NCBI GenBank assembly: GCA_035263065.1
Contig: DATFRS010000123.1
Location: forward strand, 1-11,062
Direction of reading: 5' to 3'
Source of the DNA: Dokdonella_A sp035263065
GTDB taxonomy: Bacteria; Pseudomonadota; Gammaproteobacteria; Xanthomonadales; Rhodanobacteraceae
DNA: 11,062 bases
Position numbers and translations under genes: made by a program
Shown here: positions 1 through 6,292 of the stretch, piece by piece
How positions within the stretch are numbered: the first letter of the stretch is position 1
How the letters are laid out: every line of letters begins with the position of its first letter
The notes under the pieces: model-generated
Database searches by the model: none
Told to the model about the DNA's origin: nothing
The model's input: only the letters and a program-made list of their open reading frames with translations

Positions 1-367
1 GCCGCTGCTGCTGCCGATGGCGCGCGAGCGCTGGGGCCGCATCGTGGCCGTCTCGTCGGTCGCGGCGGTGCTCGGCAATCGCGGGCAAGTCAACTACGCA
101 GCCGCGAAGTCGGCGCTGCACGGTGCGACGAAATCGCTCGCGCGCGAGATGGGTTCGCGCGGCATCACCGCGAATGTCGTCGCACCGGGCGTGATCGCGG
201 GGCGCCTCGCCGAATCGACGTTCGGCGAGGCGGAGATCAAGGCGATCGTGCCGGCCGGTCGCGCCGGCACGCCGGACGAAGTCGCGGCGCTGGTCGCGTT
301 CCTTTGCTCCGAACGCGCCAGCTACGTCAGCGGCCAAGTCATCGGCGTCAACGGCGGCATGGCCTGA
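1..367 (+). CDS. fabG: 3-oxoacyl-ACP reductase (FabG-type SDR), 3' part
   Basis: This is the C-terminal half of a classical short-chain dehydrogenase that reduces 3-oxoacyl-ACP to 3-hydroxyacyl-ACP with NADPH in the cytoplasm. The reading frame is open to the window edge (codons run from base 2), so the Rossmann GxxxGxG region is missing and the ATG at 17 is internal. Counting from that Met, Ser14, Tyr27 and Lys31 fall where the SDR Ser-Tyr-Lys triad lies. Ser and Tyr are 13 residues apart, as in E. coli FabG, and the motif reads YAAAK. The stretch NVVAPG and the C-terminal SGQVIGVNGGMA are also FabG-like. It converges on the DUF4142 gene with only 18 bases between the stop codons. Aryl polyene loci carry a dedicated FabG (ApeQ in E. 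coli nomenclature). The KS/CLF operon nearby makes that role plausible, but a housekeeping fatty acid role cannot be excluded from this fragment. Confidence 0.9.
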   Translation, partial: PLLLPMARERWGRIVAVSSVAAVLGNRGQVNYAAAKSALHGATKSLAREMGSRGITANVVAPGVIAGRLAESTFGEAEIKAIVPAGRAGTPDEVAALVAFLCSERASYVSGQVIGVNGGMA

Positions 368-388
368 CGACCGCGCGGCGCGCCGTCA
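365..388. terminator. possible shared terminator hairpin between convergent genes
   Basis: The inverted repeat TGACG (365-369) / CGTCA (384-388) contains the stop codons of both flanking genes, one per arm. Inside it GCGC (373-376) can pair with GCGC (380-383) around a three-base loop, leaving a three-base bulge on one side. There is no T-tract on either strand, so this would be a weak terminator or simply a chance GC-rich fold. Confidence 0.25.
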
Positions 389-937
389 GGGCGAGATGCC
401 TTTGCGCTTGGCAAGATCGGCGGCCTGATCCCGGTTGTCGTGCAGCGTCGGCAGCATCGTGTCCGCATAGCGGCGAATGTCGGCGTCCTGGCTGCCGTTG
501 CGCGCGGCTTCGTACATTTCGATCATGTGGTCGTGGTCGACCATGACCGTACGCACGTACTGCGCATCGAAGTCGCCGCCTCTCTTGCGGTTGTGCAGCT
601 CGCTGATCTGGCTGTTGTCGGCGGCGTTGGCTGTCTGCGGAACCTCGACGTGTTTCTGTCCGGCCAGGAGGCGCAGGGCCTGGTCGGCCCTGGTATGGCT
701 CGACGCGATGCGCGTTCCGAGCTCGCGCACGCCCGGATTGACGGCCGTGCTCTCCGCGGCATGGCCCATCGCGACCTGCGCGACGTTCTCCGAATTCGCG
801 TTCTGGATGAAGTCGACATCAGCCTGGGCCAGTTGGCCCGGCGCGACCTCGGTTGCAGCGGGTGTCTGTGCCGTCGCGGTCGCGAACGGCATGCCGAGTG
901 CGAGCAGCGTGACGAGTGCAAGGGAGCGCAGGTTCAT
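386..937 (-). CDS. secreted DUF4142 protein, copy 1
   Basis: The predicted 183-residue protein begins with a signal peptide (MNLRSLALVTLLALGMPFAT, then an ATAQ cleavage site near residue 24). The mature part looks like one DUF4142 domain, a ferritin-like helical-bundle family of unknown biochemical function found in many proteobacterial periplasmic proteins. Recognisable pieces are ADVDFIQNAN, QVAMGHAAES, SSHTRADQAL, RGGDFDAQYV, VDHDHMIEMYEAA and RRYADTMLPTLHDNRDQA. The repeated His, Asp and Glu residues could bind metal, but this is not established. The start at 937 is preferred because GAAGGT lies about 8 bases upstream and the signal peptide starts exactly there. The frame is open to 1045, but that extension is Arg-rich and not signal-like. 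It lies downstream of a close paralogue in the same orientation. Function is unknown; confidence is high for the family and none for a specific role. Confidence 0.85.
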   Translation of the reverse strand: MNLRSLALVTLLALGMPFATATAQTPAATEVAPGQLAQADVDFIQNANSENVAQVAMGHAAESTAVNPGVRELGTRIASSHTRADQALRLLAGQKHVEVPQTANAADNSQISELHNRKRGGDFDAQYVRTVMVDHDHMIEMYEAARNGSQDADIRRYADTMLPTLHDNRDQAADLAKRKGISP

Positions 938-1102
938 GGCAGACCTTCGGTTCGATCGCGAGGGTTGCCTCGCCGGAATGGGGTCGCGCCGCGGCGAACG
1001 CCGCAGCAGAGGCTGCAACCTAGCACCCCGTCTGCCGGCTCGCATCGGTAGATTTACGACGTAATTCCCAGCGGCGGCCGACCGCGAGAACGACGGGTCC
1101 GT

Positions 1103-1660
1103 TCAGCGCGCGCCGCTGCCGAGCTGCTTGTTGACCATTGCGATCGCCTGATCGCGATTGTCGCGCAGCGCCGGCAGCATCGTGTCGGCGTACTGACGGA
1201 TGTCCGGATCGACGCTCTCATGCGCCGCGGCCTCGTACGCCGCGATCATGCGATCGTGATCGTCGATGACGTTCTGCACGTACTGCGCGTCGAAGTCGCC
1301 GCCGCGATTGCGCGAATGCAGATCGGCGAGCTCGGCGTGATCGTCGACGTCGGTGCGGCGGGGCAGGTCGACGTGCTTCTGGCTCGCGAGGAGCTGCAGC
1401 GCCTGGTCGGCCTTCGTGTGGCTCGACACGATGCGCTCGGCGAGCGAGTGGATGCCGGGATTCGCCGCCTTGCCCTCGGCGGCATGGCCCATCGCGATCT
1501 GCGTGATGTTCGACGTGTTCGCGCCGAGCAGGAAATCGACGTCGGCCGACGGCAGGTGGCCCGGTGCGACTTCGACCGCGGTGGGATATTGCGCGATGGC
1601 AGGCTCCGCGATGACCGCGAACGCCGCCGCGACCGCGAACGGAAGGAAACGCATGTCCAT
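1103..1660 (-). CDS. secreted DUF4142 protein, copy 2
   Basis: The predicted 185-residue paralogue of the adjacent DUF4142 gene matches it at about 90 of 145 aligned mature positions by hand count (about 60%). It has its own signal peptide (residues 1 to about 23, ending AEPAIAQ). Conserved blocks are ADVDFLLGAN, QIAMGHAAEG, SSHTKADQAL, RGGDFDAQYV, DDHDRMIAAYEAA and RQYADTMLPALRDNRDQA. The start at 1660 is fixed by a strong Shine-Dalgarno, AAGGAG on the minus strand (1668-1673), seven bases from the ATG. A second ATG two codons later would be too far from it. Divergence is concentrated in the signal peptide, the linker before the DLHSRNRGGDF block and the C-terminus, as expected for an old tandem duplication. 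The two genes are separated by 165 bases, so the downstream copy may have its own promoter. Biochemical role is unknown. Confidence 0.85.
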   Translation of the reverse strand: MDMRFLPFAVAAAFAVIAEPAIAQYPTAVEVAPGHLPSADVDFLLGANTSNITQIAMGHAAEGKAANPGIHSLAERIVSSHTKADQALQLLASQKHVDLPRRTDVDDHAELADLHSRNRGGDFDAQYVQNVIDDHDRMIAAYEAAAHESVDPDIRQYADTMLPALRDNRDQAIAMVNKQLGSGAR

Positions 1661-1715
1661 GGAAGTTCTCCTTGCAGCATCCGACCTTCCCGCAATCTAG
1701 GCAGCCGCGGCTTAA

Positions 1716-1737
1716 CGCGCGCCGAGAAACGCGCGCG
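1716..1737 (-). terminator. hairpin downstream of the halogenase gene
   Basis: CGCGCGC (1716-1722) and GCGCGCG (1731-1737) form a perfect 7-bp GC stem around an 8-base loop. It starts 44 bases after the halogenase stop in the direction of transcription, and the minus strand continues TTAAG, only a token T-run. It is a plausible end for the 7489-1782 transcript and would separate it from the DUF4142 pair. Confidence 0.35.
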
Positions 1738-1781
1738 GCAGAGGCCGCTGCGGTCGGAATCGATTCAGCTGCGAGCGTTCG

Positions 1782-3377
1782 TCAGGCGGCGAGCCGGAAC
1801 AGCGCCGGAGCACCTGCGTCGTCGCCGTCGGCCGCTTCGCGGGGATCGAGCGCGGGACACGCCGCATGGGCGCGGCGCCCGATCGTGACGGCGAGCGCGC
1901 GCATCATCTCGATGTTGTCGCAGAGGCGCCGCGCGAGCTCGGCGCTGGTCAGCGTGTCGTGGAGACCCTGGTTCATCGCGACAAACCAGTCGAGCTCGCG
2001 CTGATCGAGCATCACGGCTTCGTTGCGGTTACGGCTCTCGGCGTACCAGCGTCGGAAGAACAGCTGCATGCGCCGGTTCAGCACCTGCGCCTGGTCGAGC
2101 TCGCGGCGCAGCTCGCCGAGCAGCGCGATGTCGGTCAGCCGCTGCTGGAACACGAGCTGACACAGCACGCCCCAGTAGTACGTGTAGTCCCAGATCACCT
2201 TGATCGGCATGACTTCGGCATCGCCGAACATCGGATACTGGTCGCGATAGAGCGTCAGCGTGTTCTCGTAGAACGACATGAAAAGCTGCTCGTAGAGCCG
2301 CGCGTACGGCCCGAGCGGCTGGCCTGCGCGATCGAGCGCGATGAGCTCGGTGATGTAGGTGTTCGCGATGCCGATGAAATCGCTGCCTGGCGAGTAGAAC
2401 GGATCGAGGAACACGCCGGCGTCGCCGGTCAGCGCCCAGCGGTCGCCGGAGAACATCTGCTTGCAGCCGTACGAGAAGCCGCGCAGGTAAAGGAAATCCA
2501 TCAGCTTTTCGCGTCGCGCCGCGCATTCGCGGCCGATCGCGGGCTGGTGCGCATCGAACCAGGCGAGCGAGCGCTCGAACGTGTTCATCGTCTCGAGCGG
2601 ATGCATCTTCGCGTCGCAGACGATGCCGACCGAGTGCGCGCCGGAGCCGAGCGGAATCAGCCACGCCCAATAGCCGGGACCGCACAGGTGGTTCGTCGAG
2701 CGCCATCGCTCGCGCGGCGTGCAGCGCGCCTGCCAGTCGGCGTCGTCGCACCAGCGGTCGAGATCGAGCCGGTCGTCGAGGCGGAACCAGATCGCGTTCG
2801 CGTCGTGGCCGTTCGCTTCGGCGAGGCCGAGCTTGCGCTTGACCAGCGCCGCGCGCCCCGACGCGTCGACGAGCCAGCGCGCCTCGAGCGTCCCGGGCGT
2901 GCCGTCGCGCTCGATGTGGACGACATGGTGCGCGTTGTCGCGGCCGAGCTCGAAGCTGCGCACGGCGGTGCCGTCGCGGAAGTCGATGCCGGCGCGGCGC
3001 GCCTCCTCGCCGAGGAAGTTCTCGAACAGGCCGCGGTCGATCTGCCACGTCGGCGTCGGCATCACGCGGCGCACGCCGAGCTCGGTCACGTTCTCGAGAT
3101 CGCTGCGCCCTTCGCTGAAGAAGAAGCGGAAGCCGAACTTGCGGATGTGCGCGTCGTCGAGATGCGCACGCAGGCCGAGCGTCGACTCGAAGTAGTGCGC
3201 GCCGATCTCGACCGTCGATTCGCCGACCTTGTGCGCGGCCGGCGGCACCGGATGCGGACGGCGCTCGACGACGACGATGCCCATGTCGCCGAAGCGGCGC
3301 CTGAGCTGCAGCGCGAGCGTGAGGCCGGCGAGGCCGCCGCCGAGGATCACCACGTCGTGCACGGCTGTCGTCGACAT
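1782..3377 (-). CDS. FAD-dependent halogenase of aryl polyene/xanthomonadin type
   Basis: The predicted 531-residue cytoplasmic flavoprotein would use FADH2, O2 and halide to halogenate an aromatic ring. The N-terminal Rossmann motif GGGLAGL (13-19) is followed by VVVERR (35-40) and KVGEST (50-55). Both diagnostic halogenase motifs are present: WxWxIP as WAWLIP (237-242) and FxxPxxSxG as F323, P326, S329, G331 inside the GDAGVFLDPFYSPG FAD-binding stretch. K80 in RKFGFRFFF is the likely counterpart of the catalytic lysine that carries the haloamine or guides HOX. The roughly 180-residue C-terminal part is helical. The start at 3377 gives MSTTAVHDVVILGGG right at the Rossmann strand and has a purine-rich GGAGCGAGG upstream. 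The frame is open much further, but that part overlaps the antiporter gene antisense. It is the last gene of the pigment-like operon. Brominated xanthomonadins suggest an aryl polyene substrate. A flavin hydroxylase is less likely given both motifs. Confidence 0.87.
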   Translation of the reverse strand: MSTTAVHDVVILGGGLAGLTLALQLRRRFGDMGIVVVERRPHPVPPAAHKVGESTVEIGAHYFESTLGLRAHLDDAHIRKFGFRFFFSEGRSDLENVTELGVRRVMPTPTWQIDRGLFENFLGEEARRAGIDFRDGTAVRSFELGRDNAHHVVHIERDGTPGTLEARWLVDASGRAALVKRKLGLAEANGHDANAIWFRLDDRLDLDRWCDDADWQARCTPRERWRSTNHLCGPGYWAWLIPLGSGAHSVGIVCDAKMHPLETMNTFERSLAWFDAHQPAIGRECAARREKLMDFLYLRGFSYGCKQMFSGDRWALTGDAGVFLDPFYSPGSDFIGIANTYITELIALDRAGQPLGPYARLYEQLFMSFYENTLTLYRDQYPMFGDAEVMPIKVIWDYTYYWGVLCQLVFQQRLTDIALLGELRRELDQAQVLNRRMQLFFRRWYAESRNRNEAVMLDQRELDWFVAMNQGLHDTLTSAELARRLCDNIEMMRALAVTIGRRAHAACPALDPREAADGDDAGAPALFRLAA

Positions 3378-3439
3378 CGGCCTCGCTCCGCGGGAACGAA
3401 CCCATTGTGCCCGGATTCGCGCGCGTCTGCGCGCCGGCG

Positions 3440-4696
3440 TCAGGACGTCTCGCGGCCGTCGAGTTGAGCGGCGGCCGGCGTGCCGCGCACGAAGCGCATC
3501 AGCATCGGCGTGGTCATCAGCGTCGTCACGATCGCCATGACCATCAGCATCGTGAAGATCTCGAAGCCGATCACGCCCGCGTCGAGGCCGACCTTCATGA
3601 CGATGAGCTCCATGAGGCCGCGCGCGTTCATCAGCGCGCCGACCGCGCCCGATTCGCGCCAGCCGAGCCCCGCGATGCGCGCGCCGCCGCCTGCGCCGAG
3701 GATCTTGCCGGCGACCGCGGCGGCGAGGATCAGGAACAGCGCCGGGAGTCCGGTGTTCGTGAAGGCCTCGGTCGTCGTGCTGAGTCCCGCCAGCGCGAAG
3801 AACACGGGCATCAGCACGATCACGGCGACGTGCTCGATGCGCTCGACGAGCGTCTCGAGCAGGCGATCGTCGCGCGGGAGGCACGCGCCGAAGAGGAACG
3901 CGCCGAACACCGGATGCAGGCCGAGCCATTCGGTCGCCGCGGCCATCGCGCAGGTGCCGATCATGAGCGCGCTAAGCACGGCGCCGCCGGGCCGGCCGTC
4001 GGCGGCGTGCCGTGCCAGCAGCCGCGCGATCAGCGGGCGCATCACGCCGAAGCCGATCGCCGCGATGCCGACGAGGCCGACGGCCGTGCGCCCGAACTCG
4101 CCCCAGCCGCCGTGCGAGCTGATCAGCGCGACGACCAGCGCCAGCATGATCCACGCGAACGAATCGGCGATCGCCGCCGACGCGAGCGCGAGCTGCCCGA
4201 GCGGCGTGCGCGTCATCGCGCGCTCCTTGAGGATGCGCGCCATGACCGGGAACGCCGTGATCGCCATCGACGCCGCCATGAACAGCGCGAACGGCCAGAA
4301 CGCGACGCCGGCCGGCGCGAAATGCGGATGCAGCGCCGGCGCGATCGCAAGGCCGAGCAGCATCGGCAGCAGCACGCCGAGCGTGCCGACCCAGCCGGCC
4401 GCGACGATGCGCTCGCGCGCGCCCGCGGGCGCGCGGATTTCCGCGCCGACGACGAACATGAAGAGCACGAGGCCGACCTGGCTGAGGCCCTCGAGCGCCG
4501 CGAGCTTCTCGCGCGGAAAGAGCCAGGTGTGAGTGTCGGGCGCGAGCGCGCCGAACACGATCGGGCCGAGCACGATGCCGGCGATCATCTCGCCGATCAC
4601 GGGCGGCTGGCCGAGACGCCCGAGCAGCAGCGCGAGCACGCGCGCGGTCGCGAGGATCACCGCGAGCTGGAGCAGGAGATGCGGCATGTGACCCAC
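3440..4696 (-). CDS. Kef/CPA2-type cation:proton antiporter
   Basis: The predicted protein of about 418 residues sits in the inner membrane, has roughly a dozen hydrophobic segments, and looks like a Na+/H+ exchanger domain (CPA2/KefB-like). Family hallmarks are LGQPPVIGEMIAGIVLGP near the N-terminus, LFMFVVGAEI, ITAFPVMARIL, HPVFGAFLFGACLP and GALMNARGLMELIV close to the end. No C-terminal RCK/TrkA-N nucleotide-binding domain or UspA domain follows, so it is a stand-alone membrane domain. In the ion-binding segment (ASAAIADSFAW, about residues 172-182) the first acidic/polar position of the usual DD, ND or QD pair is Ala, leaving one Asp (D178). The GTG at 4696 is chosen because GGGAG lies seven bases upstream; an ATG three codons later (4687) is the alternative. 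It sits 25 bases after the glycosyltransferase and 62 bases before the halogenase. K+ or Na+ specificity cannot be read from sequence. Confidence 0.88.
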   Translation of the reverse strand: MGHMPHLLLQLAVILATARVLALLLGRLGQPPVIGEMIAGIVLGPIVFGALAPDTHTWLFPREKLAALEGLSQVGLVLFMFVVGAEIRAPAGARERIVAAGWVGTLGVLLPMLLGLAIAPALHPHFAPAGVAFWPFALFMAASMAITAFPVMARILKERAMTRTPLGQLALASAAIADSFAWIMLALVVALISSHGGWGEFGRTAVGLVGIAAIGFGVMRPLIARLLARHAADGRPGGAVLSALMIGTCAMAAATEWLGLHPVFGAFLFGACLPRDDRLLETLVERIEHVAVIVLMPVFFALAGLSTTTEAFTNTGLPALFLILAAAVAGKILGAGGGARIAGLGWRESGAVGALMNARGLMELIVMKVGLDAGVIGFEIFTMLMVMAIVTTLMTTPMLMRFVRGTPAAAQLDGRETS

Positions 4697-4703
4697 GCGA
4701 CGA

Positions 4704-4708
4704 CTCCC
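4704..4708 (-). promoter_or_regulatory. Shine-Dalgarno deciding the antiporter start
   Basis: The minus strand reads GGGAG here, seven bases before a GTG (4694-4696) and sixteen before the ATG at 4685-4687. The spacing favours GTG, adding three residues to the antiporter. Homologues often start at the MPHLLLQ-like Met, so the call is not certain. Confidence 0.45.
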
Positions 4709-4721
4709 GTTGCTGAATCCG

Positions 4722-5498
4722 CTAGCCGTTGCCGGCGGGTGCTTCGTCCGGATCGTAGACCAGCGGCGGCGTGCCGTGCGAGCGCCGGTACGCGGCGACG
4801 ACGTTTCCATAGCGCCAGACGCGCTTGATCGTGTACCAGGTGATGCGCAGGACGTCGCGGATCGGCCGGAAATGGCTCGAGCGGAATTCGCTCTCGTAGC
4901 GCGATTCGATCGGCACCGAGACGATGCCGACGTGCTTGTCGCGCGCGGCCGAGATCAGCACGGCGGCTTCGAACACGAAGTCGTCGGCCGGGAGGTCGGC
5001 GAGCTCGAGCGCGGCGGCCGGGTAGTAGCGCTGGCCGCTCTGCGTGTCGGCGACCGGGATGGCGCAGCCCCACGAGATGCCCCAGTCGGCGAAGTCGTTG
5101 GCGCGGCGGCGCGCCTCGGGCTGGTTCTCGCGGCTCCTGATGCGCGCGCCGATGACGAGATGTTCCGGATAGCGCGCGGCGGCGGCGAGGATGCGCGGAA
5201 TGTCCGCGGCGAGATGCTGGCCGTCGCCGTCCATCGTGACCACCGCGTCGAAGCCGAGCGCGCGCGCTTTGCGGAAGCCGTCGCGCAGGCCCTGGCCTTT
5301 GCCGAGCGAGGTCTCGTGGCGGATCAGCGTGATCGGAAGATCCGCGATGCGCTCGACCGTCGCGTCGGTCGAGCCGTCGTCGACGACGATGACGTTCGGC
5401 GAGATCGCGAGCACCGACTCGACGACGCTGCGGATCGCGCGCTCCTCGTTGAGCGCGGGGATCACGACGGCGACGCGGCGCGGATCGGATGCGCTCAC
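4722..5498 (-). CDS. family 2 glycosyltransferase (dolichyl-phosphate-mannose-synthase-like)
   Basis: The predicted 258-residue GT-A fold enzyme would transfer a sugar from a nucleotide-sugar donor. GT2 signatures appear in order: VVIPALNEE (11-19), VVDDGSTDAT (38-47), GKGQGLRDGF (67-75, acceptor/donor loop), the metal-binding DxD in TMDGDGQH (D90, D92), ADTQSGQR (150-157) and FEAAVLISAA (176-185). There is no C-terminal membrane domain, so it is probably soluble or peripheral. It starts with GTG at 5498 in a GTGA overlap with the preceding stop, with GAGG seven bases upstream. This predicts translational coupling to the chain-length-factor gene. Placement inside the KS/CLF unit suggests that it decorates the polyene or its lipid/head group, as proposed for glycosyltransferases in aryl polyene clusters. 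The actual acceptor and sugar are unknown. Confidence 0.9.
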   Translation of the reverse strand: MSASDPRRVAVVIPALNEERAIRSVVESVLAISPNVIVVDDGSTDATVERIADLPITLIRHETSLGKGQGLRDGFRKARALGFDAVVTMDGDGQHLAADIPRILAAAARYPEHLVIGARIRSRENQPEARRRANDFADWGISWGCAIPVADTQSGQRYYPAAALELADLPADDFVFEAAVLISAARDKHVGIVSVPIESRYESEFRSSHFRPIRDVLRITWYTIKRVWRYGNVVAAYRRSHGTPPLVYDPDEAPAGNG

Positions 5499-6289
5499 GG
5501 CGTCACCTCGACGGCGAGCGACGTGCCGTCGCCCGCGGGCAGCGCGATCGTCGCCGTGCGGTGCGCCGCGAGCGCGGCGAGCAGCGGCAGCGCCTGCACG
5601 GCCATCGGATTCTTCGCGAACGACGCGAGCGCGGGCGGGATGTCGTCGTTTGCCGCGCCCGTACTCCCGCGCAGCGAGAAGCGCGCGAGCGCATCGCCGC
5701 CGCCGCTCGCGCTCAACACGAACGCGACCGCGAACGGCACGGCGCTCGGCGCGACTTCCGCGAGCGGCCCGCGCGCGGCGATGTCGTACGCGGCGAGCAA
5801 GACGGGCTGGCCTTCGGCATGCACTTCGACGGCCGCTTCGACCAGACCCGCCGCGAAGCTGCCGTGCGCGGCGCTGATCGCCGTCGCAGGCTTGTGACAA
5901 CGCGCGGCGACGGTCCAGTAGCCGGCGGGCGCGTTGTGCACCGAGTTGTGGAAGCGCGTCGGCGAGAGCTCGCGCGGATCGGCGGCGAGCGTCGCGCACA
6001 TCGCGTCGGTGATCGCGAGGTCGCCGTGTGTCGAGGTGAAGATGCTCGCGAGCGTTGCGGGATCCTGCTTCGCCATCGCGCACGCCTGACCTGCGGCTTC
6101 GCTCGCGATGAGCACCGGTTCGGGTGCGCGGCGGCGCTCGGCCGGCGGCAACGCGCTCGGCGACGGTTTCGCGGCCGCATCGAGCGCGACCGGCGCGCCG
6201 CTTTCGAGCGCGCGCACCAGCGCGGGCCAGTCCGCAATGCCGGGTGCCCAGAAGCCGATGCCGTCGACCTGCACGATGAGCGCGTCCAT
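5495..6289 (-). CDS. ketosynthase-like chain-length factor (ApeC-like, Ketoacyl-synt_2)
   Basis: The predicted 264-residue protein resembles the N-terminal half of a beta-ketoacyl synthase. Family features are VDGIGFWAPG at the start, FTSTHGDL (84-91), FHNSVHNAPAGYW (113-125) and ISAAHGSFAAGLVEA (138-152). At the position of the nucleophilic Cys in condensing enzymes there is His142, so it cannot load acyl chains by itself. ApeC, a member of this group, is the non-catalytic chain-length factor that pairs with ketosynthase ApeO in aryl polyene synthesis. The neighbouring complete ketosynthase is the obvious partner here. Its ATG lies three bases after the ketosynthase stop, with only a poor AAGG just before it, so it probably depends on coupling. 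Its own stop overlaps the glycosyltransferase GTG. The catalytic His residues of a full KS fall outside its length, which is normal for the family. Confidence 0.85.
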   Translation of the reverse strand: MDALIVQVDGIGFWAPGIADWPALVRALESGAPVALDAAAKPSPSALPPAERRRAPEPVLIASEAAGQACAMAKQDPATLASIFTSTHGDLAITDAMCATLAADPRELSPTRFHNSVHNAPAGYWTVAARCHKPATAISAAHGSFAAGLVEAAVEVHAEGQPVLLAAYDIAARGPLAEVAPSAVPFAVAFVLSASGGGDALARFSLRGSTGAANDDIPPALASFAKNPMAVQALPLLAALAAHRTATIALPAGDGTSLAVEVTP

Positions 6290-6292
6290 GCC

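Noticed and set aside
938..1045. N-terminal extension of DUF4142 copy 1
   Set aside because: Arg-rich and not signal-like. The internal ATG at 937 has both a Shine-Dalgarno and a proper signal peptide.
3378..3439. GC-rich fold between antiporter and halogenase as a terminator
   Set aside because: Only about five base pairs and no T-run, and the genes are close and co-directional, so read-through is more likely.
1866..3467. Plus-strand open frame of 533 codons opposite the halogenase
   Set aside because: Antisense shadow. The opposite strand carries intact halogenase motifs and this frame shows none.
3378..3929. N-terminal extension of the halogenase frame
   Set aside because: It would overlap the antiporter gene out of frame and consists of Arg/Ala-rich sequence. 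The Rossmann motif fits the start at 3377.
3407..4828. Plus-strand open frame of 473 codons opposite the antiporter
   Set aside because: The translation is rich in Arg, Glu, His and Asp, the mirror of membrane-protein codons. No recognisable domain or ribosome binding site.
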